Origin: Rhipicephalus microplus
Lineage: Eukaryota; Arthropoda; Arachnida; Ixodida; Ixodidae
DNA length: 64,000 bases
Assembly (NCBI RefSeq): GCF_043290135.1
Contig: NC_134705.1
Span: forward strand, 41,498,271 to 41,562,270
Reading direction: 5' to 3'
Notes under the pieces: model-generated
Databases searched by the model: none
Told to the model about the DNA's origin: nothing
The model's input: only the letters and a program-made list of their open reading frames with translations
Part shown: piece after piece, positions 42,121 to 53,494 of the stretch
Layout: the number at the start of each line of letters is the position of its first letter
How positions within the stretch are numbered: the stretch's first letter is position 1
Program-made: the position numbers and the translations under genes

Positions 42121-45100
42121 CATTATCATCATCATCATCATCAGCCTGACTACACCCACTGCAGGGCAAAGGCCTTTCCCATGATCCGCCAATGAACCCG
42201 GTCTTGTGCTTTCCGTTGCCACATTATACCTGAGAACTTTCTAACCTCATCCGCCCACCTAACTTTCTGTCTCCCCTTTGTGCGTTTGCCTTCTCTGGGA
42301 ATCCAGTCAGTTACCCTTATTGACCAGCGGTTATCCTGCCTATGTGCTACGTGCCCGGCCCATGTCCGTTTCATTCTTGATTTCAACTATATCCACAACT
42401 CATGCTTGTTCCCTGATCCACTCTGCTCTCTTCTTGTCGTTTAAGGTTACACCTATCATTTTCCTTTCCATCGCTCGCTGCGTCGCCCCAATTTAAGCTG
42501 AACCCGCTCTGTACGCGTCCAGGATTCTACTCCTTAAGCGAGTACCGGCAAGATGCAGCTATTATATACCTTCCTCTTGAGGGTTAGTGGCAGATTACCA
42601 TTGATGATTTGAGAATGATTGCCGAAGGTGATCCACCCTATCCTTATTCGTCTAGTTATTTCACTCTCATGGTTCGGCTGTGCGGTTACTACCTGTCTTA
42701 AGTAGGCACATTCCATTACAATTTCCAGCGTCTTTCCACCTCTCGCAAAGTGTTGTTTTCTGCCGAGACTGTTACACATCACTTTAGTTTTGTGCATATT
42801 AATTTTCAGACTTACTTTTCTGCTTTTCGTCTCCAGTTCAGTATAATCATGAGCTGCAACTCGTCCCCTCAGTTGCTCATCGAAGCAATGTTATCAGCGA
42901 ATCACAGGTTACTAAGATACTCTCCATTAACTCTTATCCCTAGCCCTTCCAAATCTAGGGTCCTGAAAACCTCCTGTGAACATGCGGCGAATAGCATTGG
43001 AGAGATTGTCTCCCTGCCTTACACCCTCCTTTACTGGGATTCTGTCACTTTCTTTATGGAGAACTATGATGGCTGTGGATCGATTTCTTCCACTATGTTT
43101 ATGTAGGGTTTGTCGATTTCCTGATTCCGTAATGCCCGCATTGCTGGTGATGCTTCGACTGAATCAAATGCCTTCTCGTAATCCATGAAGGCTATGTATA
43201 GGGGTTGGTTGTATTATCCGCATTTTTCTATTACCTGATTGATAGTATGAATACGCTCTATTGTGGAGTAGCCTGTGCGAAATCCTGCTTGATCCTTTGG
43301 TTGATTGAAGTCTAATGTAGCCTTAATTCTGTTAGCCATTATTTTTGTAAATAGCTTGTAGAGAACGAACAGTAAACTGATTGGCCTGTAATTTTTGTAA
43401 GTCCTTGGCGTCTCCTTTCTTATGGATTAAGATGATGTTGTCTTTCTTTCAAGATTCTGCTACCTCTCCCATCAAGAGACACTTCGTATATAAGGTGGCC
43501 AACTTTTCTGACACAATTTCTTTGCCATATTTCAGGAGGTCCATTGTTACCTTATCCTCACCAGTGGATTTGCCTCTTTGCATTCCTTCTAGGGCTTTCC
43601 TTACTTCCCCTGTCGTTACTGGTTGGATGTCGAATTCCTCTGGACGATTATTATTTCTCACGATATCATCCTGGTTGTTGTGGATTCTGTACAGCTCTCC
43701 GTAGAACTCCTCCGCCACCTTGACTATTCTATTCATATTAGTTATGACATTGCCTTCTTTGTTCCTTAATGCATACATCTGATCTTTGCCTGTGCACAAG
43801 TTTGCCTTCGCAGCTCTTAGGCTTCTGCCACTTTCAGCCTGCTCAATTCTCTCCATGTCATACCTTCTGATGTCGGCTACCTTGCACCTATCGATTAACT
43901 TTGAAAGCTCCACTAGCCCTATTGTTTCGGTTGCATTTGATGCTTTCATGGTTTGTCATCTCTTAATAAAATTTTTTGTCTCCCGAGATAGTTTGCCAGT
44001 GACTGTACCTCCGACTTCCATTGCACACTCTTTGATGATAGTACTAAGGTTATCGTTCATTGGGTCACCGCTAACTTCGGTTACCTCGTTTAGAGCCTTG
44101 AATCTATTCTGAGGAGAAACGTTGAATTCCTGTAATTTCGCTCTCACCGCTAGTTTATTAACTGGCTTCTTGTGTATCAGTTTCTGTCTTTGCTTTTTAA
44201 AATCTAGGTGAATAGAAGCTCTTATCATTCTATGGTCACTGCATCAGATCTTATGAACTACTTCTACGTCCTGTACAATGCCTGGGTGTGCACACAGAAC
44301 AAAGTCTATTTCATATTTAGTTTTGCCACTAGGATTTCGCCGCGTCCATTTACGTTGAACTCGTGTTCTGAAGAAGGTATTCAAGATCCATAAAGAATAT
44401 AGTTCTGTGTACTCTACTTATAACTCCCCTCTGGCATTTCTAGAGCCGATGTCATATTCCCCCTGTGCATGGTCTCTGGCCTGTTTCTTGCCTACTTTGG
44501 CATGAAAGTCGCCAATGAGAATAGTATACTGTGACTTTACTTTGATAATGGCTGACTCTATGTTTTCCTAGAAGCGTTCAGCCAAATGATTATCATGGCT
44601 TGATGTACGCTTGTAGGCTTGTACCACTTTCATCTTTTACCTGTTGTTAAACTTAACTATGATACTTGCTACCCCCTCACTGATGCTATATTATTACTTC
44701 ATGTTGCCAGCGATATTCTTGTGTATAAGAAATCCTACCCCTAGTTTGTTTCCGTCAACTAATCCACGGTAGCATAGAGCCTGTTTGTTCTTCAGCACTG
44801 TATAAGCCTCACATGACCTCCTAGCTTGGCTGAACCCCATCACATCCCATTTAACACCTTCTAATTCCTCGAATGGCACAGCTAGACTAGCTTCACTAGA
44901 TAGCGTTCTAGTGTTGAGGGTAGCCAAGTTCAGGTTCCAATGGCAGCCTGTCCTGACCCAGGGATTCTTGCCACCCTCCGTGTCGCAGGTCTGATTGCTG
45001 CCTTGGACACTTGCTTTGCAGCCACTGGGGACTGAAGGACAAGGGTTAATTGCTGTATTCATGTAAGGTTGTGGCCAGGTACTGCACCAGGGTGGCCAAT

Positions 45101-45240
45101 CCTGCTCTGGTGAGGGAGTGCATTACTGGCAGCTGGTAGACAGTGAGGCTGCACTCCAGACTTCTTTAGTTTTTTTTCTTTTTTAAAGATTCCTTCATCA
45201 CAGGTCTCAAGTAAATTTACAATTGGGAATGGTCTGGTAT
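42121..45240 (-). mobile_element. RTE-type LINE, antisense to POLQ
   Basis: Minus-strand counterpart of the RTE at 31.2-34.7 kb. 3' end at 42121-42150 with a short (TGA)n tail, and a 5' non-coding head up to about 45240 that matches 31270-31440. Coding blocks: endonuclease start 45062-44694 (FEELEGVKWDVMGFSQARRS, then LGVGFLIHKNIAGN), RT 44228-43449 (ERIEQAESGRSLRAAKANLC, then RKALEGMQRGKSTGED), 42797-42534 (RRIRIGWITFGNHSQI) and C-terminus 42386-42150 (KRTWAGHVAHRQDNRWSIRV). The catalytic box is FADN (about 42887-42901), an aspartate-to-asparagine change. Many frame breaks. Confidence 0.85.
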
Positions 45241-46402
45241 GTGCATTCGAACCGTATTTCGTCATTGCATGCTAGGCTTGTGCTCTATTTCTAAGTAGGG
45301 GGTTCTGTTGCTCTTTCTTAGCACTGTAGAATACCACCTGACCGCCTGTCAGCTCTCAACGTCACCTGACTCATAGCTCACCCGGCCTTCTTTTCTTAAA
45401 TGTATGAAATTTTATTAAAACAACAACAAATAAAACATGGCGCAGTTTCGAACCTCTGATCTTGCGAGCTTTGGCCAGCTTAGTGCCCTAAATGACCCTC
45501 GTTCTCCCGCGTTTATTCTCCCCTAACTTCTTTCTGTCTTGCTAAATTTTGACATTGCTGGCTTCAAAGTGTCTGCTATGTCGAACTTTTGCTGATTTTG
45601 AGTGGTCGCACTTCTACTTTGGCATTTCTTGTGAACAGACGGGTCGTACGCACCTGTTTTTCGAACTAATTGGCATCTTCTATGTGATTGTTACGGTGAG
45701 CGTAAATGTTACGGGTGGTTGGAGTGCATGAAAACTAAATGCAAGAAGTTTCTAAGTGCTAAAGAATAGACAGGTGCTGCCTTTAAGGCTGTATCACATA
45801 CTGTTCGCATTTTGGAGTAGTAATAAAACTCTGGTAAATAGATATAGAAGTAGACAGCGGCCCTCAGTCGGGAGTCAGATGTACATATTAGTAATTAAAT
45901 CTATGGTTAGCCTAATAGGGCAAGGTTTTGTTTGGCGTTGCATATGGCTGTTGCCAGATTTAGGGGTCAGTGTTGCCGGACTGCCACCAGATTTGGTGGA
46001 TAAATTTGCCCCTGTAGCTGTGGCTTCTTCTTGAGGGCTTTGTGTCGTCCGCGGTGCATTTCGCGTGTGCGACGTTGGCTGTTTTTATTAACAGAAAGAA
46101 CGTAAAATGCCCGTTGAAAAAATCGGGGTGCACTCCCTTGCTGTGTGTGCAGCTGTGAAATTAAGAGGTTGGACTCGATCGTGTCTCACAACTAGCGAAT
46201 TAATGCGGGATGACGCATACGAGTACATGCTCAAGGGGAACTGAATTTGTGCGCCACGTTTCAGTATGCATCAGACTCGTGTCGCCTAAGCATGGTTTAT
46301 CTTCGCAGCTGTGCATGCCTAGTCGACTGTGAACTGCAACGCGTGTTCTGATAGAACAGAATAGAGCTGCAGTAGGCAGTGCATTTCATAATGTTTAGAA
46401 TC

Positions 46403-46407
<5 letters not shown>
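45241..46407. other. Mostly unrecognised; possible tRNA-derived relic
   Basis: At 45385-45505 the minus strand has a B-box-like AGGTTCGAAACTG with an upstream AGGGCACTAAGCTGG and a downstream poly-T/A-rich tail, reminiscent of a SINE head. The rest shows short open frames without motifs. Confidence 0.3.

Positions 46408-46456
<49 letters not shown>
46408..46456. repeat. (AT)n microsatellite, left flank of solo LTR
   Basis: About 24 AT units directly abutting the LTR at 46457. The tract resumes at 47193-47204 after the LTR. Confidence 0.95.
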
Positions 46457-46459
<3 letters not shown>

Positions 46460-47192
46460 GGGAATTGAGGCTAGCCCGCTGCCTTTGCGCGGGCTTTGCC
46501 GCCTTTTCTGCCGTTCTCATGTCCCGACATGTCTGCCCTCCTTTGCTGTCTGCCGTGGTGGGAGAGCGGAGTGACGTTTAACTCCCTCACCCGGAAGCGG
46601 ATGTTGACTGTGGCGCCCCGCGCGGGGACCCCCGAGAGGTTTTCGGGCGCTGCGTCGGGAGCGGTCAGATACTCTCCGGGACAGCAAACGGTAAGCCGTG
46701 CTATCTTTTCCGTCCGTCGACTCCCGTCAGTCGGGGGCTCGTCGGACTTCGCTGACGGCGCCTCGCGCCCAAGGCGAACGCTCACCTTTTGTTGCCCCGC
46801 TGCGTACGCACGGCCGAAGGGCGGTACGGTGTCCTAGTGCGTGGCCTCGCTACGCCGACCCGTCTCCCTTCGAAGCCAACGCGAGCGCCTTTTGCCCTCG
46901 CTCGAGCAACCGGGCCTTTGTTCCAGTGTCTCGGTGGATCACCTTTACCCCAGAGACGTGCTCGTGGCACCCTGTGTAGTACTTTGTGCCCGTGGCGTGG
47001 ATAAGCCTACTTGCTTTCCCGCCGCGCCTTTTTGCAACGGGCTGTACTGCGTTTTGGTGTTGCCACAATAAAGTGTTGCGACTTGAGCAGTATCGTGTTC
47101 TCGCCACGGCGACGGTTAACGCGTGCCCTGCGGCTCGCTAAGACCGGACCCACGCTGGTGGCCGTACTCCTTCGGGATACGTGTACACCACA
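46457..47192 (+). mobile_element. Solo LTR (736 bp) inside an (AT)n tract
   Basis: Starts TGTGGGAATTGAGG and ends TACACCACA, giving TGTGG...CCACA inverted ends. AT repeats lie immediately on both sides, so the insertion split a microsatellite. GC-rich, unlike its surroundings, with a polyadenylation-type AATAAA at 47067-47072. No protein and no second LTR nearby, so it is probably the product of LTR-LTR recombination. Orientation is from AATAAA. Confidence 0.75.
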
Positions 47193-47231
47193 ATATATAT
47201 ATATGTGAGCGGTCACAACGCAGTTTATTTT

Positions 47232-47264
47232 GACGTTTCGGCCTAGAGTCTGGCCTTCATCAGG
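47232..47264 (-). ncRNA. Hammerhead-ribozyme-like motif of Penelope end
   Basis: Minus strand: CCTGATGA, then GGCC, an 8-nt loop, GGCC and GAAACGTC. This matches the CUGAUGA / stem II / GAAA core of hammerhead ribozymes, which are reported in Penelope-like elements. One additional A precedes stem II, stem III would be two base pairs with no loop, and I cannot pair a stem I. It could work only as a dimer, or not at all. Confidence 0.4.
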
Positions 47265-47396
47265 ATTGAAGGTACAATTTGTTGGTGCTCAGCTTTATAC
47301 AAATTCAAATCGGAGGGGGGAGAGAGAAAGAGGGGAAAAAACGGAAAAAAGAAAAAAAAGAAAAATTCCTCCTCGGTTACTCTTTATGTCTCTTCA

Positions 47397-48209
47397 TTGT
47401 ATACAAATATTCCTCACGATGACGGCATAGCTGCATTACAAAACATGTACACAAAACTTAGACAATCTAACAACCCAGATTTCTCTGCTATCGCAACTTT
47501 GACGAGGATGGTCCTCGAATTAAATTCATTCAAGTTTAACCAAGAGTATTTTCGACAAATCAGTGGGACTGCTATGGGCACCAAAATGGCACCCAATTAT
47601 GCCAACATATTTATGGGAAAGCTAGAATCGGAATTTCTTGCACAAAGTTCCTTGAAACCACTGTTATACAGAAGATACGTCTTTCTTATTTGGACACACA
47701 GCGAGAACAAACTTCTCAGCTTTATCGACACTTACAACGCTGTACATCCGAACATACACTTCACACACACATACTCGCAAGTAACCGTAAATTTTTTTGA
47801 TGTAACCATAACGATAGAAGAGGGCAAGCTCTCTACAACCCTATATCGCAAACCAACGGATCGACAACAATACCTCCATTACCAAAGCGATCACCTGCGC
47901 CACTGTAAAAACAGTATTCCATACAGCCAGGCTCACCGGTTTAAGCAAATCTGCTCAAGAGACGCTGATTTTGACACGAGCTCACAGAGGCTAAAACTTA
48001 TGCTCGAGAAACAAAAATACCTCCCACATGTAATTGATGACGCTGTTAAAGAAGCGAGAAAACTGAAGCGTGATGACTTACTTATGAAGCGACCACCGCA
48101 AGAAGACCCACAACAAACAAACCTCTGTTTGACTTACAGCACAAACTTCCCCAATGTAAACAAAATCCTTAAAGACATTACAACATTCTGGAACAAAGCG
48201 AACGTCTGA
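47397..48209 (+). pseudogene. Penelope RT with the catalytic aspartates deleted (PLE3)
   Basis: 270 open codons. RT blocks: LYTNIPHDDGIAAL, GTAMGTKMAPNYANIFMGKL and VNFFDVTITIEEGKLSTTLY, followed by the YRKPTDRQQYLH segment and a helical basic linker. The catalytic motif expected between LLYRRY and FLIWTH is a YxDD box. Here Tyr 47676-47678 is followed directly by Val (47679), so about three residues (x-Asp-Asp) are missing in frame. The N-terminal RT part is absent. Catalytically dead despite a clean reading frame. Family: a Neptune/Poseidon-like Penelope, distinct from PLE1 and PLE2. Confidence 0.8.
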
Positions 48210-48355
48210 AACGCGCATTCCCATCTGCTCCAGACGTCGTTTACCGACGACCACGCAACCTCAAAGACACACTTGTCCACTCTCGAATCAATACCTCACC
48301 CCCCAATAATTCATGCCGACCTTGTTTAAAGTCACGATTTCTTGTATGTAAGGCG

Positions 48356-48778
48356 ATGCGAAAAACACACACAGCAACGAGCATACAATCCAAGTTTTCG
48401 ATTAACATACGAGGAAACCTAACATGCGATTCCTCTAATGTGATATACCTACTCGAATGCAACGTGTGTAGTATGCAGTACATCGGACAAACAGAAACAC
48501 CATTTAGGATTTGCTTCAATAATCACAAAGCCCGTGGGAAATCAGCCACAAATCTACTTCTATCAAAACATCTTAATCTTCCTGACGATGCATTCGAGAA
48601 ACTATCAGTAACGCTCTTAGAGACGGGATTTGAATCAAACCAAGAACGTGAACAACGAGAGTCATACCTTATCCACCAATTTAACACCCTCGATAGAGGA
48701 ATAAATGAGAATTCTTGTACACTTGTAGCAATTAAAGCATTTGAAAACAATAATGGCAATAATGAAAATAGTAACTGA
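48356..48778 (+). pseudogene. Penelope GIY-YIG endonuclease (PLE3)
   Basis: 140 residues. SNVIYLLECNVCSMQYIGQT is the GIY-YIG core, followed by RICFNNHKARGKS (the second catalytic block; the usual Arg of R-x3-H is present) and LLETGFESNQEREQRESYLI (catalytic Glu region), ending at TGA 48776-48778. It is separated from the RT by a frame break around 48210-48355, which carries the linker. Nicks DNA for retrotransposition. Confidence 0.75.
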
Positions 48779-48790
48779 GTTCACGGCACT

Positions 48791-49083
48791 GCAGCTGCGA
48801 AGGGCACTGGACAACTCAAAACAATTCCAAGTGTAACTACTCTTCCTAAGTGTAGCTGTCGTCTGTTTTCTGTTTTTACTTTAATACCCAATCAATTGTG
48901 CCAAACATGACATGCCCAACATCAACCCTGTGCACAGTCGAGAGGCCCCTACTGCACACGTAATCCAGAAGCGGGCAAGGAATTCGCATTGCGCCCGCTT
49001 ACCAGCCTCTGCCGCAATACGCGGCACCCCTCTTTCTACGACGAAATGTCGACGGGGCGCTGAGTAGTTAAAGGCTTAAGCTT
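48791..49083. other. Junction region, nothing certain
   Basis: Lies between the end of PLE3 and the truncated Ty3/gypsy element G2. It may include the PLE3 3' end and the deletion junction of G2. No motif recognised. Confidence 0.35.
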
Positions 49084-50208
49084 CTAAGGCTGGGAAGATG
49101 GTCGCGGTGCGAGTGAGTTGAGCGAACCATGCACTTCGGGCGCTGGTAGCTGCATTGGGCTTTGCTGGGGTGCAGGCGTCCTAGCAGCAACCTGAGCATA
49201 CGTTGGCATGGCCACAGGATATGAGCTCGGGACAGGTGTGACAGTCATCGAGGCCAGGCTCTGGTGGGGCGTCGGTGTCGTTGCAGCAACGTGTGCATAA
49301 CTGGGCATGGGATGTGAACTCGGAGCTGGTGTACTAGTCATCAAGGCCAGTTCCTCCCTCACGACGTCGCGCAAACTAGTGGCGGGTGGCGTCGTTCGGA
49401 TATCGAGGTGGCGAGGTGAAGCCTGTGCGTGAAGTTCCTCGCGGATGATAGAGCGGATCAGTGCACGCAGCTCTGTTGTATCGTGACTTGAGCTCAGATC
49501 AGACATATCAGGTTGTACCCGAGTGGTCTGAAGCTCCTCAAGGCGCTGACAGGTAGCGACAACATCGGCTACGGTTTGAGGATTTTGCACCACAAGCGCA
49601 CTAAAAGCGACAGTCGCAATTCCTTTTAGCAGGTGGCGCACACGGTCGTTTTCCGCCATATTGTTGTCGATGCGGCGGCAAAGGGCGAGAACATCTTCGA
49701 TGTAAGAAGTGTAAGACTCGCCAGGGCGTTGAACACGTGCACCAAGCCTCTTTTTGGCGATATCCGAGCGCACTGACGGGTTGGCGAAAATCTGGCGGAG
49801 CTGACGTGTAAAGGCGGGCCATGTCGGAAAATCTGTGGCGTGGTTGAAAAACCACGTTTTTGCGACGCCGCTCAGGTAGAATGCAACGTGGGTGAGTTTC
49901 GCAGGCTCATCCCAGTTGTTGATAACACTCACGCGGTCATACTCCTCTAGCCAGTCTTCAACGTCTTCACCTGGAAGCCCTGCGAACAGCGGAGGATCCT
50001 TTTGAGGGCTGGTGACCAGGTGAGAAGGGTTTCTTGCCGGTGGGAGCGGTGGCGAAGCTGGCACGCTGGACTGGGCTGCTTGCGACATTACCGGACCCAG
50101 GTCGTTTAAGCGGCAGCCTGAACGGAGCTCCAGGGATGTGTTCTAGAAGACGCTGGGGTGTCCGAGAACGCGAGAGGACCCAAGAACCAGGCAGCACTCT
50201 CCACCACT
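49084..50208 (-). CDS. Ty3/gypsy gag, intact frame (element G2)
   Basis: 334 codons from ATG at 50088 to the stop at 49084, unbroken. Capsid blocks: GEDVEDWLEEYDRVSVINNW, AKTWFFNHATDFPTWPAF and RHLLKGIATVAFSALV, the standard retrotransposon Gag region. A proline-rich, repetitive C-terminus follows (two SYAHVAATTPTP / TYAQVAARTPAP-type repeats). No zinc knuckle is visible before the stop. The protease-pol part is missing, so this is an internally deleted or truncated element with an open gag. 50089-50208 is the leader between gag and LTR. Confidence 0.8.
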
Positions 50209-50335
50209 TGTAAGATGGCGTCGAGAACACTCGAGACTCTCCTTTTATTGACTCGAGTATGTGCCCCACAACCTAAACTTGACTGGTGATGATGAGTATT
50301 TACAGATGAAAAGATGGGACGCATAAATAATGCTC

Positions 50336-50338
<3 letters not shown>
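50209..50338 (-). repeat. 5' LTR of Ty3/gypsy element G2
   Basis: Minus strand starts TGTGAGCATTATTTATGCG and ends CATCTTACA, with a polyadenylation-type AATAAA near 50253. Directly downstream comes AGTGGTGGAGAGTGCTGCC, close to the motif following the other gypsy LTRs here. Its outer end abuts the (AT)n tract at 50339. Confidence 0.65.

Positions 50339-50384
<46 letters not shown>
50339..50384. repeat. (AT)n microsatellite between two LTR elements
   Basis: About 23 AT units. G2's LTR ends at its left edge and G3's LTR begins at its right edge. Confidence 0.95.
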
Positions 50385-50387
<3 letters not shown>

Positions 50388-50496
50388 CGCGAGAGTAAAC
50401 GATAGGCAGGAACTCGAAGTAGAGGACTGTTTACTCAGCCACAGCTGCCATTCACTTCTTCGCTCTCGTCTTCTGCTACCAACACAGCGCGTGGCA
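50385..50496 (-). repeat. 3' LTR of G3
   Basis: 112 bp, TGCCACGCGC...CTCGCGACA on the minus strand. It aligns with 55618-55727 along its whole length with few differences. Unusually short for an LTR. Confidence 0.8.
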
Positions 50497-51746
50497 TTAC
50501 CCTCTCCCCAATGAAAAAAAAGAAGAAGAAGCATCGAATGAATGCCATGACTCCGAAAAACAACGAAAGGTAGTAAGAAATGTCTGTGTCCAATGAAAAA
50601 AAAAGGACGAGATGAAAAATAAAGAGGCAAGGAAGTAATGTGCAATTGTCTTGAAGGATATTGCCACATCACAAAGTTCTTGTCTTGCAGTCAACGAGAA
50701 TAGTACGGCTTCATCCTGGAGACGTGAACCACATCCGAGGAGCGGGGTCTGCGAGAATGGTGTGACGTGTCTGCTGGGACAACTTCGTCGCTGAGGCGAT
50801 GAAGAACTCAGTAGGGTCCGAAGTACCGACATAACAATTTTTCTGAGCGTCCACGTTTACGTATAGGAGTCCAAACCCAGACTAGGTCACCGGATTCGTA
50901 TATTACTGCTCTGTGGTGGGTGTTGTACCGGCGAGCATCTTGATTTTGCCGCAATAAAATGCGTAAGCGCGCCAGCTGCCGGGCGTCTTCGGCACGCTGA
51001 ACAAATATATCTGCGTCCGGGGTAATCGTGTCCGGCAGAGTTGGTTGCAGCATGGTGTCAAGCATTGTGGTGACGTCGCGGCCGTAAACCAGACGAAAAG
51101 GTGCAAAGCCGGTGGTTTCCTGCAAAGCCGTATTGTAGGCAAATGTTATATACGGGAGGATTTCATCCCAATTCTTCTGATCCTTGGCGACATACATCGA
51201 AAGCATATCTGCAATCGTTTTGTTAAGACGTTCGGTTAACCCGTTAGTCTGTGGGTGGTACGCAGTTGCTGTTCGGTGCGTCATGCCGCTCAGCAACAGG
51301 ATCTGTCGGAGCAACTGTGCCGTAAAAGCAATACCACGATCTGTGATGACGACAGCGGGAGCACCGTGGCGGAAAACGATGTTCTTGATGAAAAAGTCAG
51401 CCACCTCAGAAGCAGTTGCTCGCTGGGCGGCTTGTGTTTCGCAGTATTTGGTCAAGTAATCATCGGTGGCAACCACAATCCAGCGGTTACCAGCCGTAAA
51501 CTTCAAAAATGGGCCGAGTAAATTCATCCCGACCTTTTCAAAAGGTTCGTGAGGGGGTCGCAAAGGCTGAAGCACACCGGCTGGTTTCGTCGTTGGAGTT
51601 TTGCGGCGCTGACAGGCTGTGCATGTCTTGACGTACTGCCGGACGGTTTTCGTAAGTTTCCGCCAGTAGTGTTTGTCCTTGATCCGCGCCAGAGTACGCG
51701 CGAAGCCAAGATGCCCTGACGATGGCTCGTCGTGACTAGCACGCAA
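50497..51746 (-). pseudogene. G3 integrase
   Basis: 312 open codons (51746-50808). N-terminal HHCC zinc finger (SHDEPSSGHLGFA, then CTACQRRK) and core (GNRWIVVATDDYLTKY, APAVVITDRGIAF, YHPQTNGLTERLNKTI). The second Asp and the Glu of the catalytic triad are present. The first, usually the Asp of GMDLLGPF, is Asn here (51522-51524). The C-terminal part (YESGDLVWVWTPIRKRGRS) continues after a frameshift near 50810 (SDEVVPADTS, VVHVSRMKPYY). 50500-50700 is 3' non-coding with poly-A rich stretches. Confidence 0.85.
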
Positions 51747-51750
51747 AGCA

Positions 51751-52662
51751 TCATCGCGGGGAGCAGCAGGAACGACGAGGAGGTAAACAGTTTTCGTTGA
51801 ATGAAAGTTTCGCCTTAGAGGATGCCTTGGCGTAAACAGAAAGATGACAAATCACGCGCGAACTGATGTGGGGTTGTGGGCAACGTTCCTCAAGGTATTC
51901 GATCAGTGGTTGCAATTCTAAGTCTTCACGTTGCTGCTCAGCCTCGTTTAATGATGCCAGAATAGCAAGGCAGCTGAAGTCTTCATCATTGTCTTCTTCA
52001 GCGACCTCGACGGGTGCACGGGAAAGACAGTCAGCGTCGGTGTGTTTCTGGTCAGACTTGTAAACCATCGTTATATCAAACTCTTGCAACCGAAGGCTCC
52101 ATCTTGCGAGACGGCCCGAAGGATCTTTCAGATTCGCTAGCCAGCAGAGAGAGTGGTGGTCACTTACGACTCGGAAGGGGCGTCCGTACAAGTAGGGCCG
52201 GAATTTCGTTATGGCCCATACAACCGCCAGACATTCTTTTTCAGTCGTCGAGTAGTTCTTCTCCGCAGATGACAACGTGCGGCTAGCGTAGGCGATGACG
52301 CGTTCCACGCCATCTTGATATTGCACGAGAATAGCTTCGAGGCCAAGGTTGCTCGCGTCAGTGCGGACTTCTGTGTCTGCTTCGGTGTCGAAGTGACCTA
52401 GGATCGGTGGCATTTGTAGGCGTTGTTGAAGGTCGCGGAAAGCGCTGGATTGTTTGGGACCCCAGACGAAGGCGACGTCATCCTTGACGAGTTGTTGTGG
52501 AGGGTCGGCGACTTTCGAAAAGTTTGGCACGAAGCGGCGGTAATAAGCACAGTCCCAGAAAGCGGCGTACATCATGCTTTGTTTTCGGTATCGGGAACAA
52601 AGCAACTGCCATAGCCTTGTCAGGATCGGGGCGAACACCACTGCTGCTGACAATGTGGCCAA
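51751..52662 (-). pseudogene. G3 RNase H and connection region
   Basis: Open frame of 303 codons. After AYYRRFVPNFSKVADPPQQL (end of RT) comes the Ty3-type RNase H: TDASNLGLEAILVQYQDGVE, YASRTLSSAEKNYSTTEKEC (catalytic Glu), FRVVSDHHSLCWLANLKD and SDQKHTDADCLSRAP. Catalytic acids look intact. It degrades the RNA strand of the RNA:DNA hybrid. Frame breaks separate it from RT (near 52560) and integrase (near 51750). Confidence 0.87.
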
Positions 52663-53485
52663 GAAATTTCAGTTCCTCATATCCAAAATGACACTTTTTC
52701 GGTTTCAGAGAGAGGCCGGCAGTGCGAATAGCCAGAAGAACCACCTCAAGCTGCTTAATGTACTGTTCGAAAGTCGTAGAAAAAACGACTACGTCGTCTA
52801 AATACACTAAACAAGAGTACCACTTCAAGCCACATAAAACTGTGTCCATCATTCGTTGGAACGTGGCTGGAGCGCAGCACAGGCCAAAAGGGAAAACTTT
52901 AAATTCATAGAGACCGTCCGGTGTAATAAACGCAGTTTTTTCTCGGTCCCGTTCATCTACTTCAATCTGCCAATAACCGCCACGGAGATCCATGGAAGGG
53001 AAGTAACGGGCGTGTCACAGGTGATCCAAGGAGTCATCAATACGAGGAAGAGGATATACGTCTTTTTTCGTTATCTTGTTCAGTTTGCGGTAGTCGACGC
53101 AGAATCGCAGTGAACCATCTTTCTTTTTAACCGGAACAACTGGTGACGCCCAAGGACTAGTCGATGGTTGAATTACGTCGTCGTCGAGCATTTGTTTCAC
53201 TTGATGACGGATAGCATCTTGCTCCTTCTGCAACACGCGGTAAGCATGTTGGCGCACGGGTCGCACGTTGGTCTCAGTGATAATTCTGTGCTTCATTAGA
53301 GGAGTCTGTCGGACTTTCGAAGTAGTGGCAAAACAGTCACTAAATGATGAGAGGAGACTGAGGAACTTTGCCCTCTTAGGTTCTTCTAACTGGCGATTGA
53401 CGTTGAGGCGACTAGTCACGTCAGTATCGCAGCTGTTCTCAGTCGAGATCGTCGTAATCAAAGGGAAAGCGTCCAAATCACCCAA
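52478..53485 (-). pseudogene. G3 reverse transcriptase
   Basis: Blocks in order: [78 protein letters not shown], the catalytic CLVYLDDVVVFS (YLDD intact), CHFGYEELKFLGHIVSSSGV and DVRRFLGLC. One in-frame TGA (53015-53017) sits between blocks, probably a decayed CGA Arg codon. A frameshift follows at about 52560. Confidence 0.9.
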
Positions 53486-53494
53486 TGCCTCTAA

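Larger units (their letters stand above)
47205..48790 (+). mobile_element. Penelope-like element PLE3 with inverted tail fragment
   Basis: 47205-47370 looks like an inverted Penelope end: on the minus strand it reads CCTGATGAAGGCCAGACTC, then GGCCGAAACGTC, the hammerhead-like signature found in Penelope repeats. From about 47380 a plus-strand 5'-truncated RT and a GIY-YIG endonuclease follow. The layout (truncated copy with an inverted piece at its 5' end) parallels PLE1 and PLE2, but here the inverted tail has no matching 3' partner I can see. The 3' end is uncertain. Confidence 0.65.

Noticed and set aside
46471..47208. Several overlapping frames of 60-110 codons in GC-rich DNA
   Set aside because: They lie inside the solo LTR; GC-rich sequence lacks stops and no frame shows a motif.
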